The translations under genes were made by a program, and so were the position numbers. Shown piece after piece: positions 45,295-54,464 of a stretch of 64,000 nt of DNA. Under the pieces are notes generated by a model. That model worked only from the letters and a program-made list of their open reading frames with translations, ran no database searches and was not told where the DNA came from. Each line of letters starts with the position of its first letter. Positions within the stretch are counted from its first letter, which is position 1. The stretch is taken from the NCBI RefSeq assembly GCF_001544555.2, contig NZ_FCOK02000013.1, positions 82,421-146,420 on the forward strand, in the 5' to 3' direction. The DNA comes from Caballeronia udeis. GTDB taxonomy: Bacteria > Pseudomonadota > Gammaproteobacteria > Burkholderiales > Burkholderiaceae.

Positions 45295-46302
45295 ATGACT
45301 TCAAGAGACAGCGACAACGCCCTCGAGAAAATAGCGGCCGTCACCGAACCGCTCAAGATCGCCTTTTTTCTCGTTCCCGATTTCCCGATGCTGACGTTCG
45401 CAGCTGCGCTCGATCCGCTGCGGCAGGCGAACCGGATTGCCGGTCGTTCGCTCTATAAATGGATTTTCATGTCCATCGACGGCACCCCGGTCCTCTCGAG
45501 CGCGGGCGTGCCCATGCCGATCGATCACGCGATCGGCGACAGCCCCAAATGCGATCTCGTCATCGTCTGCGCGGGCTTGAATCACACGAAGGCCTACAAG
45601 CCCGCTGTGTTCCGGTGGCTGCGCGACCTGCAAAGCCGCGGCTGCGTGCTCGGCGGGATCTGCGCGGGACCGTTCGTGCTGGCCAAGGCGGGGCTGCTCG
45701 ACGGCCGGCGCTGCGCCGTGCACTGGGAGCTCCTCGCGGCGTTCCAGGAAGAATTTCCGCGCTGCATCGGCACGAATGAAATCTTCGCCGTGGACGGTCT
45801 TTTCATCACGTCCTCAGGCGGCACGGTGACGCTCGACATGATGCTGTACATCATCGCCGCGAGCAAAGGGCGCGATCTCGCCGCCGCGATCTCGGACCAG
45901 TTCAATCACCCCGAGATCCGCCAGCAGGATTCGTCGCAGCGCATGCCCGCGCAAGCACGCTTTGGCATCCGCAACGCCAAGCTCGTCGAGATCATCAAGG
46001 AGATGGAGACGAGCATCCAGAATCCCGTCGACCTCCAGGTGCTCGCGCGCCGCGTGCAGTTGTCCACGCGCCAGATCGAGCGCCTGTTCGTCGAGCATCT
46101 TGGCAAGACGCCCTCGGCGTTCTACGCGGGGCTGCGCATGGCGCGCGCCCGCGACCTGATCCTGCAGACCGACCTGCCGATTCCCGACGTAGCGCAGATC
46201 TGCGGCTACATGTCGGCGTCGCGCTTTGGGCGCATCTATCGCGCGCACTACGGCATGACGCCGCGCGAAGTGCGTCTTGGCGGCGTCGTGCAACGCGGCT
46301 GA
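45295..46302 (+). CDS. GlxA-family AraC-type transcriptional regulator (DJ-1/PfpI + HTH)
   Basis: 335 residues, ATG 45295. The N-terminal DJ-1/PfpI-like domain covers about residues 20-190 (KIAFFLVPDFPMLTFAAALD, DLVIVCAGLNHTKAY, and the Cys-bearing elbow GGICAGPFVLAKAGLL). The C-terminal AraC HTH pair covers about 230-325 (VDLQVLARRVQLSTRQIERL, GKTPSAFYAGLRMARARDLI, VAQICGYMSASRFGRIYRAH). This architecture is found in regulators of carnitine, choline, arginine and similar nitrogen compounds (GbdR, CdhR, ArgR groups), generally activators. It precedes the 11-gene catabolic run in the same direction, and 21-bp spaced repeats lie in the gap between them. Confidence 0.9.
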   Translation: MTSRDSDNALEKIAAVTEPLKIAFFLVPDFPMLTFAAALDPLRQANRIAGRSLYKWIFMSIDGTPVLSSAGVPMPIDHAIGDSPKCDLVIVCAGLNHTKAYKPAVFRWLRDLQSRGCVLGGICAGPFVLAKAGLLDGRRCAVHWELLAAFQEEFPRCIGTNEIFAVDGLFITSSGGTVTLDMMLYIIAASKGRDLAAAISDQFNHPEIRQQDSSQRMPAQARFGIRNAKLVEIIKEMETSIQNPVDLQVLARRVQLSTRQIERLFVEHLGKTPSAFYAGLRMARARDLILQTDLPIPDVAQICGYMSASRFGRIYRAHYGMTPREVRLGGVVQRG

Positions 46303-46354
46303 CCGACAAGTCGCTTGCCGTCTCATTACAAACATTGACGCGCACGGCGGGGTT

Positions 46355-46437
46355 GGAACGTCATTCATACCGATGTCGCTTTTTGTTGCTGGAATGTCGC
46401 ATTTGCATTTGTTTTGAAAAATTGAACCGCCTTAATC
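46355..46437 (+). promoter_or_regulatory. Candidate activator site and promoter of the catabolic operon
   Basis: ATGTCGC occurs at 46373-46379 and again at 46394-46400, exactly 21 bases apart, in similar contexts (GATGTCGCTTTT and GAATGTCGCATTT). A looser third copy, AACGTCA, lies at 46357. AraC-type activators bind direct repeats spaced by two helical turns just upstream of the promoter. A possible promoter follows: TTGTTT at 46409-46414 and TTAATC at 46432-46437, spacer 17. The operon starts at 46489. Confidence 0.45.
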
Positions 46438-46488
46438 TTCGTTCAGCCGTTCAACGCCTAGCCTGTTGCCCCTTCCCGGAGAAACGTA

Positions 46489-48177
46489 GTGTCCAAGGAT
46501 TCGCAATGTTCCGAGCATCCGCATATCCCCGTCCTCGTCGAGGAACTGAAGACCGGCGTGATCTCGCGCCGCCACTTCCTCAGGACCGCGACCTTGCTCG
46601 GCTTGTCCGCCGTCGCCGCCTACACGCTGTCAGGCGTTGCCAATCCGTTCATCGGTGAGGCAGAAGCGGCCGACGCCCTGCCCAAGGGCGGCCATCTGCG
46701 CATTGGCATGCGCTGCATGGAGATCAAGAGCCCGCATCAGGCCGATTTCGCCGAACGCTCGAACGTGATCCGTCAGGTCTGCGAATTCCTGACTTTCACC
46801 GGCAACGACAACATCACGCGTCCGTACCTGCTCGAGCGCTGGGAAGTCAGCGACGACCTCAAGACCTGGACGCTGCATATCAGGAAGGGCGTGAAGTGGC
46901 ACAACGGCCGCGCGCTCACCGCCGACGATGTGGTCTGGAACCTGAAACGCGTATGCGATCCGGCCGTGGGTTCGTCCACGCTCGGCTTGTTTACCGGCTA
47001 TCTGGTGCAGGAATACGACACCGGCGAGAAAGACGCGAGCGGCAAGCCCAAGAAATCGAGCCGTCTATGGTCCGACAAGGCGATCGAAAAGGTCGACGAC
47101 TCGACCGTGCGCCTGAACGCCTTCGCACCGCAAATCGCGGTGCCGGAACACCTGTTCCACTACGCGATGTTCATCATCGACCCGGCGGAAAAGGGTGTGT
47201 TCGGGCCCGGTTCGAACGGCACGGGTCCGTTCGAACTGACGGAATTCACCGTCGGCAAGGGGGCGAAATACAAGGCCCGCAAGGACTACTGGGGCACCGG
47301 CCCGTATCTCGACAGCTTCGAATTCATCGATCTCGGCGACAACCCGGGCGCATCGATTTCGGCCATGGCCTCGAAGCAGGTGGACGGGCTTTCCGAAGCC
47401 GACGCCGTGCAGGTCAACGCGATGAAGCGCCTGCCACACGTCCAACCGTATGGCGTGCTGACTTCGCAGACGGGCGTGGCGCGCATGCGCGTCGACCACA
47501 AGATTCTCGGCGACAAGCGCGTGCGCCAGGCCATGCGTCTTGCCATCGACCGTCAGAAGATCATCACCACCTCGCTGTTGGGCGCGGGCATTCCCGCCGA
47601 GGATCATCACGTGGCGCCCGTTCATCCTGAGTACGCGGCGTTGCCGAAGTACGGCCGTGACATCGGCAAGGCGAAGAAGCTGCTGGCGGAAGCAGGCTAT
47701 CCGAACGGCTTCGAGATCGACATGGTGACGCGGCCCGACCCCATCTGGGAACTGAACACGGTGCAGGCGCTGGCCGAGCAGTTCAAGGATATCGGCGTGA
47801 AGGTGAACATCAAGCCGCTGCCGAGCGCGCAGTACTGGGAAGTGTGGACCAAGGTGCCGTTCAGCCTGACGGGCTGGGGACACCGGCCGCTCGGCATCAT
47901 GACGCTCGCGCTTGCGTACCGCTCGAACGCCGCGTGGAACGAGTCCGGCTATTCAAATCCGGAATTCGACGCGCTGCTTGACCAGGCCGACGGTATTCTC
48001 GATCCGAAGAAGCGCAGCATCGTGATGGCGAAGATCGAGGCGCTGATGCAGGACGACGGCCCGCTCGTGCAGCCGTTCTGGCGGACCTTCTCGACGGTGA
48101 TGGACAAGAAGGTGAAGGGATTTTCCGTACATCCGTCGCAGTACATCTTCGCCAACCAGTACGCGGTAACCGCCTGA
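46489..48177 (+). CDS. ABC transporter substrate-binding protein, peptide class, Tat signal
   Basis: 562 residues; GTG start at 46489 with GGAGAAAC upstream. The N-terminus has a twin-arginine signal (SRRHFLRTATLLGLSAVAAY) and cleavage near AEAA-DA. The mature SBP_bac_5 domain shows LLERWEVSDDLKTWTLHIRK, GVKWHNGRALTADDVVWNLK, YFGTGPYL-like and NGTGPFELTEFTVGKGAKYK segments, RVRQAMRLAIDRQKIITT and YPNGFEIDMVTRP. Peptide-class binding proteins capture oligopeptides, opines, nickel or other amide compounds in the periplasm. The following two permeases and fused ATPase complete the importer. Export through Tat suggests a folded or cofactor-bound state before export. Confidence 0.9.
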   Translation: MSKDSQCSEHPHIPVLVEELKTGVISRRHFLRTATLLGLSAVAAYTLSGVANPFIGEAEAADALPKGGHLRIGMRCMEIKSPHQADFAERSNVIRQVCEFLTFTGNDNITRPYLLERWEVSDDLKTWTLHIRKGVKWHNGRALTADDVVWNLKRVCDPAVGSSTLGLFTGYLVQEYDTGEKDASGKPKKSSRLWSDKAIEKVDDSTVRLNAFAPQIAVPEHLFHYAMFIIDPAEKGVFGPGSNGTGPFELTEFTVGKGAKYKARKDYWGTGPYLDSFEFIDLGDNPGASISAMASKQVDGLSEADAVQVNAMKRLPHVQPYGVLTSQTGVARMRVDHKILGDKRVRQAMRLAIDRQKIITTSLLGAGIPAEDHHVAPVHPEYAALPKYGRDIGKAKKLLAEAGYPNGFEIDMVTRPDPIWELNTVQALAEQFKDIGVKVNIKPLPSAQYWEVWTKVPFSLTGWGHRPLGIMTLALAYRSNAAWNESGYSNPEFDALLDQADGILDPKKRSIVMAKIEALMQDDGPLVQPFWRTFSTVMDKKVKGFSVHPSQYIFANQYAVTA

Positions 48178-48259
48178 TCTTTGTTGCCGGCGCGCTACGG
48201 CCCTCGCGGTCGTGGCCGTCACGTTTCAATCCAGTTTCACGTTGTGGGTTGCCGGATAC

Positions 48260-49279
48260 ATGGCTTCATTCCTCGCCAAACGCCTGACCCTCATGATCGT
48301 CACGATGCTGTGCGCGTCGTTCGTCGTGTTTGCGGTCTCCGAATTCGCGCCGGGTAGCGTCGCACGCCGCACGCTCGGGCCTTACGCCACCCAGCAGCAA
48401 GTCGATCTGCTCTCCGAACGAATGCACGCGAACGATCCACTGCCGTTGCGCTACGAGCACTGGCTCGGCGTGCTGGTCGGCGCAATTCCTGATCCGCTGG
48501 ACAATCCCGCCAACGGCCTGAACTTCACCGATCCGCGCGGCGCGCGGTACTTCGGCAACTTCGGCTATTCGACGCTTTACAAACTGCCCGTCAACGACGT
48601 CATGTGGACGCGGCTCGGACATACCGCCGTGCTGGCCGGCATTGCGTTCGCCCTGATCGTGCCGCTCTCCATGCTGTTCGGCATCCTCTCGGGCCTGAAG
48701 GAGGGCGGGGTGCTCGACCGAAGTCTGTCGGTGATCTGCATCACCTTCACGTCGATTCCCGAGTTCGCCTCGGGCGTGTTCCTCGTCACGCTCTTCGTGA
48801 TCCTGTGGCCCATCTTCCCCGGCACGAGCCCACTCGACACCAACGGCGGAGGCGGCTGGTCGATCGCCTCGCAGATGGTGCTGCCGGTCGCCGTGCTCGT
48901 GCTGTATGACTTCGGCTATGTCGCGCGGATGATCCGCGTCTCGATGATCGGCGTGATGGAGAAGCCGTACATCCGCACGGCCATCCTGAAGGGCCTGAGC
49001 CGGCGCCAGGTGATTCTCGGCCACGCGCTGCGCAACGCGATGATTGCGCCGTTCACGGTCCTGCTGCTGCAACTTAACTTCCTGATCAGCGGCGTGGTGG
49101 TGACCGAAATGGTGTTCGCCTATCCCGGCTTTGGTCGCATGCTGCTCGATGCCAGCATGTTCGGCGACATCGCCACGCTTGAAGCGGCTACGCTCGTCAC
49201 GGTGTTCGTCGCGGTCGTCACGCAGTTTCTAGGCGACCTCGGCTACATGCTGCTCAATCCCCGCATCCGGGTGAGGTAA
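48260..49279 (+). CDS. ABC transporter permease, DppB type
   Basis: 339 residues, ATG 48260. Six spans are predicted, starting MASFLAKRLTLMIVTMLCAS, with a long periplasmic loop before span 2 typical of DppB/OppB. The cytoplasmic EAA-type loop reads VARMIRVSMIGVMEKPYIRT, AILKGLSRRQVILGHALRNA. The C-terminal part has VVVTEMVFAYPGFGRMLLDA. Pairs with the next gene to form the membrane channel of the importer. Confidence 0.9.
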   Translation: MASFLAKRLTLMIVTMLCASFVVFAVSEFAPGSVARRTLGPYATQQQVDLLSERMHANDPLPLRYEHWLGVLVGAIPDPLDNPANGLNFTDPRGARYFGNFGYSTLYKLPVNDVMWTRLGHTAVLAGIAFALIVPLSMLFGILSGLKEGGVLDRSLSVICITFTSIPEFASGVFLVTLFVILWPIFPGTSPLDTNGGGGWSIASQMVLPVAVLVLYDFGYVARMIRVSMIGVMEKPYIRTAILKGLSRRQVILGHALRNAMIAPFTVLLLQLNFLISGVVVTEMVFAYPGFGRMLLDASMFGDIATLEAATLVTVFVAVVTQFLGDLGYMLLNPRIRVR

Positions 49280-49282
49280 CCC

Positions 49283-50158
49283 ATGTCATCCGTCGAACCC
49301 AACGCTATTCCGCTTGCCGTCCGCACGGCCGCCGCTCCGCGACGCGCCTGGACCAGGCTGTTCCGCTCGCGCACTGCCGTGATCGGTCTCTCGTTGATTC
49401 TCCTCTGGGTGGTTCTGGCCGCGCTCGCGCCGATCCTGCCCTTGCCGTCGCCGACCGCGCAGGACGCGATGGCCATGGCTGACCCGACACCGTCCGCGGG
49501 CCACTGGCTCGGGACGGACATCCTCGGGCGCGACATCCTCGCGCGGCTGATCTTCGGCGCGCGGACGGTGCTGGTGGTCGCGCCTTTGTCGGTGGCTGTG
49601 GCGATGGTCGCGGGCATCGCCCTCGGCATGCTGGCCGGTTACTTCGGCGGCTGGATCGAGGCGCTCGTCGATCGCTTCTCTGACCTCGTGCTCGCGTTCC
49701 CGGTGCTGATCCTCTACGTCATCCTGATCGCGAACGTGGGAGCGTCGGTGCTCAACATCGTGATCGCGACGACGATCGCGTCCGCGCCGGGTATCGGGCG
49801 CATCGTGCGCGGACTGGTGCTCGACTTAAAGCAGCAGGAGTATGTGGCGGCCGCCCGGCTGCGCGCCGAGAGCACCTTCTACATCATGGTGTTCGAATTG
49901 CTGCCGAACTGCCGCGGCCCGCTTCTCGTCGACGCGTGCCTGCGCATTGGCTACACGATCATCACCATCGGCATCCTGGGCTTTCTCGGGCTCGGCCTGC
50001 CGCCGCCCAATCCCGACTGGGGCGGCATGGTGCGCGAAACCACCACGGTCATCAACGTCTGGCCGCTGATGTCGATCGCGCCGTCGGTGGCGATCGTGAG
50101 CCTCGTGCTTGGCTTCAACCTGCTCGCCGACGGCATGCGGGAGGCCTGGAAACCATGA
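49283..50158 (+). CDS. ABC transporter permease, DppC type
   Basis: 291 residues, three bases after the previous stop. DppC-type features are an N-terminal extension (AWTRLFRSRTAVIGLSLILL), HWLGTDILGRDILARLIFGA, VAMVAGIALGMLAGYFGGWI and the EAA loop LVLDLKQQEYVAAARLRAES, then GFLGLGLPPPNPDWGGMVRE. The gene's stop overlaps the ATPase start (ATGA). Confidence 0.92.
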   Translation: MSSVEPNAIPLAVRTAAAPRRAWTRLFRSRTAVIGLSLILLWVVLAALAPILPLPSPTAQDAMAMADPTPSAGHWLGTDILGRDILARLIFGARTVLVVAPLSVAVAMVAGIALGMLAGYFGGWIEALVDRFSDLVLAFPVLILYVILIANVGASVLNIVIATTIASAPGIGRIVRGLVLDLKQQEYVAAARLRAESTFYIMVFELLPNCRGPLLVDACLRIGYTIITIGILGFLGLGLPPPNPDWGGMVRETTTVINVWPLMSIAPSVAIVSLVLGFNLLADGMREAWKP

Positions 50159-52251
50159 ACGCGATGATCGAAAGCTCCATGCTTGAAAGAAGCACCGCGA
50201 GCGCCCCTCCGCTCCTGGATATCCGCGACCTGCGCATCGAATATCGCGGCCGCGGTGAATCGGTCGTGGCCGTGCCCGGCGTGTCGCTGCAGGTCGGCGC
50301 GGGCGAAAGCTATGGGCTCGTGGGCGAATCGGGCTGCGGCAAGACCACGACCGCCATGGCTATCATGGGCTACTTGGGCGGCACGGGCCGCATCACGAAC
50401 GGCAGCATCCGTTTTGAAGGGCAGGAGCTGGTGGGCGCAACGGCTGAGCAGTTGCGGGCGATTCGCGGCCGTCGTGTCGCGATGGTCTACCAGGAACCGA
50501 TGAGCGCGCTCAACCCGGTCAAGACGATCGGCGCGCAGCTCGCGGAAGTGCCGCGGCGGCATCTGGGCGCATCGCGTGCCGAAGCGCGCGAACTCTCGGC
50601 GACCATGCTCGAGAACGTCAAGCTGCCCGATCCGCTTGCGATGCTCAAGCGCTATCCGCATCAGTTGTCGGGCGGCCAGCAGCAGCGCATCGTGATCGCG
50701 ATGGCCTTGCTCGCGCGCCCGGCATTACTGCTGCTCGACGAGCCGACCACCGGCCTCGACGTCACGGTTGAAGCCGCCATCCTCGATCTCATCGCGGATC
50801 TGCGCAAGCAGTACGGCACGAGCCTCCTGTACATCTCGCACAACCTCGGGCTGATCGCGAGCGCATGCGACCGGGTCGGCATCATGTATTCGGGCGAGAT
50901 GATCGAGGAGGCGAGCACGGCGGCGCTCTTCAGCCAGCCGCGCCATCCCTACACGCAAGGGCTGCTGGACTGCATTCCCGCCATCGGCAGCGCGAAGGGC
51001 ATGCGTGCGCTCGCGCCGATTCCCGGCCATCTGCCGTTGCCGCAAGAGCGACCGAAGGGCTGCTGGTTCGGCCCGCGCTGCGCGCATTTCGATCAATCCA
51101 CCTGCGCGGGAGATTCGATCCCGCTGCTCCCGGTCGGCGACGACCGACATCAGGTGCGTTGCGCACGCTGGCAGGAGATCGTTGCACCGCCCGCCGCCGT
51201 GGCGGCCGGGCCGACGGCGCCCCCCGGGCGCGCCACGGCCCTCGCGATCGCCAATGTCTCGAAGCAATATCCGCTCGCTGGTTCGCGCCGTGTCGTGCAG
51301 GCCAACGAGCAGGTCTCGTTCGAGGTAGGCAAGGGCGAGATCATGGGGCTCGTCGGCGAATCGGGCTGCGGCAAGTCGAGCCTTGCACGCATGGTGGCCG
51401 GGCTCGAGGAAGCGACGTCGGGTTCGATCCGCTTCGAGGACGATGAACTCGCGCATGCCCCGGCGAACAAGCGCGCGAAGGACATGCTCAAGTCGATCCA
51501 GATGGTGTTCCAGAATCCCGACAGCACGCTCAATCCGTCGCATTCGGTCGCCTGGCCGATCCGGCGTGCGCTCAGGAAATTCGGCGGCTTCGCCAGCAAG
51601 GCCGCGATAGACAAGCGCCTGAACGAGTTGCTCGATCTCGTGAGGTTGCCGCCCGAGGTCGCGCAACGCCGCCCTGCACAACTCTCGGGTGGACAGAAGC
51701 AGCGCATCGCGATAGCGCGGGCATTCGCCACGAATCCGTCGCTGATCGTCGCCGACGAACCGGTCTCCGCGCTCGACGTCTCCGTGCAGGCGGCCGTCGT
51801 CACGCTGCTGCTCGACATCCAGAAGGAGCAGCACACCACGCTGCTTTTCATCAGCCACGACCTTGCGCTGGTGCGGCACGTGGCCGACCGGATCGTGGTG
51901 ATGTACCTCGGCCGGGTCATGGAGAAGGGTTTAGCCGAGGAAATCTTCACTCCGCCCTACCATCCGTACACCGAAGCATTGCTCTCGGCGGTGCACAGCC
52001 CGGACGCGTCGGCCAGGCAGCAGGAGCGTATCCGGCTGACCGGCGAAACCCCCAGTCCGATCGACGTCCCGCCGGGGTGCCGCTTCGCGTCGCGTTGTCA
52101 CCGCAAGCTTGGCGATATCTGCGATACCGTCGCGCCGCCTGTGCGGCAGGCGTCGGCCACGCACCAGATTGCGTGTCACATCAGTCTCGAGAACCTGCGC
52201 GCCATGCGGCCGGTATTTGAAAAGGCGCTTCCCGAAGCGCACACGTCATGA
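50155..52251 (+). CDS. Fused DppD-DppF-type ABC ATPase (two nucleotide-binding domains)
   Basis: 698 residues containing two complete ATPase units. In the first, Walker A is GESGCGKTTTAMAIMG, the signature LSGGQQQRIVIAMALLARP and Walker B LLLLDEPTTGLDV. In the second (from about residue 360), Walker A is GESGCGKSSLARMVAG, the signature LSGGQKQRIAIARAFATNP and Walker B LIVADEPVSALDV. Each ends with the oligopeptide C-terminal extension: PYTQGLLDCIPAIG with a Cys-containing GCWFGPRCAH, and PYTEALLSAVHSP with GCRFASRCH. These Cys motifs recall the Fe-S-binding C-termini of DppD/OppF. It powers uptake by the preceding permease pair. Confidence 0.93.
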   Translation: MNAMIESSMLERSTASAPPLLDIRDLRIEYRGRGESVVAVPGVSLQVGAGESYGLVGESGCGKTTTAMAIMGYLGGTGRITNGSIRFEGQELVGATAEQLRAIRGRRVAMVYQEPMSALNPVKTIGAQLAEVPRRHLGASRAEARELSATMLENVKLPDPLAMLKRYPHQLSGGQQQRIVIAMALLARPALLLLDEPTTGLDVTVEAAILDLIADLRKQYGTSLLYISHNLGLIASACDRVGIMYSGEMIEEASTAALFSQPRHPYTQGLLDCIPAIGSAKGMRALAPIPGHLPLPQERPKGCWFGPRCAHFDQSTCAGDSIPLLPVGDDRHQVRCARWQEIVAPPAAVAAGPTAPPGRATALAIANVSKQYPLAGSRRVVQANEQVSFEVGKGEIMGLVGESGCGKSSLARMVAGLEEATSGSIRFEDDELAHAPANKRAKDMLKSIQMVFQNPDSTLNPSHSVAWPIRRALRKFGGFASKAAIDKRLNELLDLVRLPPEVAQRRPAQLSGGQKQRIAIARAFATNPSLIVADEPVSALDVSVQAAVVTLLLDIQKEQHTTLLFISHDLALVRHVADRIVVMYLGRVMEKGLAEEIFTPPYHPYTEALLSAVHSPDASARQQERIRLTGETPSPIDVPPGCRFASRCHRKLGDICDTVAPPVRQASATHQIACHISLENLRAMRPVFEKALPEAHTS

Positions 52252-53681
52252 ACAAGCCCCAAGTATTCGACCTGGTGATTCGCGGCGGCACGGTGGTCCT
52301 GCCCGAGGGTCCCGCGCACATCGACATCGGCGTGCACGACGGCCGCATCGCCGCGCTCGGCGCCGGCCTGGCGGCGGGACGCGTGGAGCTGCCAGCAAGC
52401 GGACGTATCGTGTTGCCGGGCGGGGTGGACGCGCATTGCCACATGGACCAGCAGCCCTGGGAAGGCCGCGCCACCGCCGACGATTTTCGCAGCGGCACGC
52501 TGTCCGCGTTGTGCGGCGGCACGACCACCGTCATCCCGTTCGCGATGCAGATGCGCGGCCAGTCGCTCGCGGACGTGGTCGCCGACTATCACGAGCGCGC
52601 CCGCCCGAAGGCGTATATCGACTACACCTTCCACCTGATCGTTGGCGACCCGACGCCCGAATTGCTGCGCGAAGAACTGCCGCGGCTGATCGCGGAAGGC
52701 TGTACCTCGGTGAAGATCTACCTGACCTACGAAGGTCTGAAGCTCGACGACTACGAAGTGCTCGAAGTGCTGAATGTCGCCCGTCAGGAAGGCGCGATGG
52801 TCATGGTTCACGCCGAAAACGACGCCTGCATCCGCTGGCTCACCGAGCATTTCCTCAAGGCGCGCAAGACGCATCTGCGCTATCACGTGATGTCGCATCC
52901 GGCCATCGGCGACCGCGAGGCGACCTTTCGCGCGATCAGTCTCGCCGAGGTGATCGAGACGCCGATCCTCATCTGCCATGTGTCGGCAGCGGGCGCGGTC
53001 GAGGAGATCCGCCGCGCCAAGGCGCGCGGGCTGCCGGTGTATGCGGAGACCTGTCCGCAGTATCTGTTTCTGTCGGCGGAGGACATCGATACGCCCGATC
53101 TCTCCGGCGCGATGTGCGTCTGCACGCCGCCACCACGGCCGCGCGAGAACCAACCCGCAATGTGGCGCGGCCTGCTCGATTCGACGCTCGAAGTGTTCTC
53201 GTCCGACCACTCGCCGTGGAACTACACGGACAAGATTTCCGGCGGACCCGACACACCTTTCACGCGCATTCCCAACGGCGTGCCGGGCATCGAGACACGT
53301 CTGCCGCTGCTGTTCTCAGCCGCGGTGAACGGCGGGCGCATGTCGCTTTCGAAATTCGCCGAACTCACCGCAACCACGCCCGCGCGCCTCTATGGACTCT
53401 ATCCGGAGAAGGGTGTGATCGCCGTGGGCTCGGACGCGGATCTCGCGCTCTGGGACGCCGAGCGTGAAGTGACGATCACGAACGCCATGCTGCACCACGC
53501 GACCGATCACACGCCGTACGAAGGCATGACCGTACGCGGATGGCCTGTTACGACGATCTCGCGCGGCGAGATCGTCTGGGACGAGGGCGAGGTGAGGTCG
53601 GAGGCGGGGCGCGGGCGCTTTATCGCCGCCAAGCGGCCGTTCACACCGCAGCCCGGGTTGCCTCCGGTACTCGAATCATGA
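52248..53681 (+). CDS. Dihydropyrimidinase / D-hydantoinase-like amidohydrolase
   Basis: 477 residues, ATGA overlap with the ATPase gene. All six expected metal ligands can be placed: HxH in [16 protein letters not shown] (near residue 62), carboxylated Lys in [12 protein letters not shown] (near 155), His in [13 protein letters not shown] (near 187), His in [14 protein letters not shown] (near 243) and Asp in [11 protein letters not shown] (near 319). It should hydrolyse a cyclic imide or amide such as a hydantoin or dihydropyrimidine to the N-carbamoyl acid. No N-carbamoyl amino acid amidohydrolase lies in the operon, so the next step must use another enzyme. Confidence 0.9.
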   Translation: MNKPQVFDLVIRGGTVVLPEGPAHIDIGVHDGRIAALGAGLAAGRVELPASGRIVLPGGVDAHCHMDQQPWEGRATADDFRSGTLSALCGGTTTVIPFAMQMRGQSLADVVADYHERARPKAYIDYTFHLIVGDPTPELLREELPRLIAEGCTSVKIYLTYEGLKLDDYEVLEVLNVARQEGAMVMVHAENDACIRWLTEHFLKARKTHLRYHVMSHPAIGDREATFRAISLAEVIETPILICHVSAAGAVEEIRRAKARGLPVYAETCPQYLFLSAEDIDTPDLSGAMCVCTPPPRPRENQPAMWRGLLDSTLEVFSSDHSPWNYTDKISGGPDTPFTRIPNGVPGIETRLPLLFSAAVNGGRMSLSKFAELTATTPARLYGLYPEKGVIAVGSDADLALWDAEREVTITNAMLHHATDHTPYEGMTVRGWPVTTISRGEIVWDEGEVRSEAGRGRFIAAKRPFTPQPGLPPVLES

Positions 53682-54436
53682 GCGCGGCCGGCATGCGGCT
53701 CGAAGGACACGTGGTGCTGATCAGCGGCGCGGTCAGCGACATCGGCGTGGCGATTGCCGCGCGTTGCGTAGCCGAAGGCGCCAGGGTGCTGTGCGCGGAT
53801 CTTGATATCGACGCCGCCATGCTGGCCGCGAAGCAGCTCGGCCCGACGGCGCTCGGCGTGCAATGCGACGTGACGAATATCGGCTCCGCCCGAGAAGCAG
53901 TCGATCTGGCGCGCACGCGCTACGGCCGGCTCGACGGCTATGTGCACAACGCCGCGGCGCCGTGGCACGACGGCTCGGTGGTGGACCTCGCGCCCGAGCA
54001 CTGGCACCAGGAAGTGGACGCGACGCTGACGGGCGCTTTCCTGATGAGCAAGTTCGTCGTGCCGCTGATGAGCGAAACGGGCGGCTCGATCGTCTTGGTG
54101 GCGTCGCAACTGGGTCATGTCGCGGCGAGCCGGTCGGTAGCGTACTGCGCGGCAAAGGCGGGGCTGATCCATCTTGCGCGCTTGTTGGCAGTCGATCATG
54201 CCGACGCAGGCATACGGGCGAATAGCTTGTCGCCGGGCGCGGTGCGCACCGGACGGCTCGTGAAGTCGTGGGGCGACCTGGATGCCGCGGAAGCGGCGCT
54301 CGGACCCGCGCATCTGCTCGGGCGAATCGGCCGGCCCGACGAGATCGCGGGGAGCACGGCGTTCCTGCTGTCCGCCGATGCATCGTTCATCACTGGCACC
54401 GACCTGCTGGTCGACGGCGGTTATACCGCTCGCTGA
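53678..54436 (+). CDS. SDR-family oxidoreductase
   Basis: 252 residues, ATGA overlap with the hydantoinase. Classical SDR fold. The cofactor loop is unusual: [12 protein letters not shown] replaces TGxxxGIG, with Asp where the second Gly usually is. Other motifs are normal: [20 protein letters not shown], the catalytic Ser in [15 protein letters not shown] (YxxxK) and [12 protein letters not shown]. The C-terminus ends [15 protein letters not shown]. Probably oxidises or reduces an alcohol/ketone group of the pathway intermediate. Confidence 0.85.
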   Translation: MSAAGMRLEGHVVLISGAVSDIGVAIAARCVAEGARVLCADLDIDAAMLAAKQLGPTALGVQCDVTNIGSAREAVDLARTRYGRLDGYVHNAAAPWHDGSVVDLAPEHWHQEVDATLTGAFLMSKFVVPLMSETGGSIVLVASQLGHVAASRSVAYCAAKAGLIHLARLLAVDHADAGIRANSLSPGAVRTGRLVKSWGDLDAAEAALGPAHLLGRIGRPDEIAGSTAFLLSADASFITGTDLLVDGGYTAR

Positions 54437-54464
54437 TTTATCGCACTGCACTTCAGGAATTTCG

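Noticed and set aside
50725..51879. 384-codon frame antisense to the fused ATPase
   Set aside because: The plus-strand frame contains both sets of ABC motifs; the antisense product has no recognisable domain.
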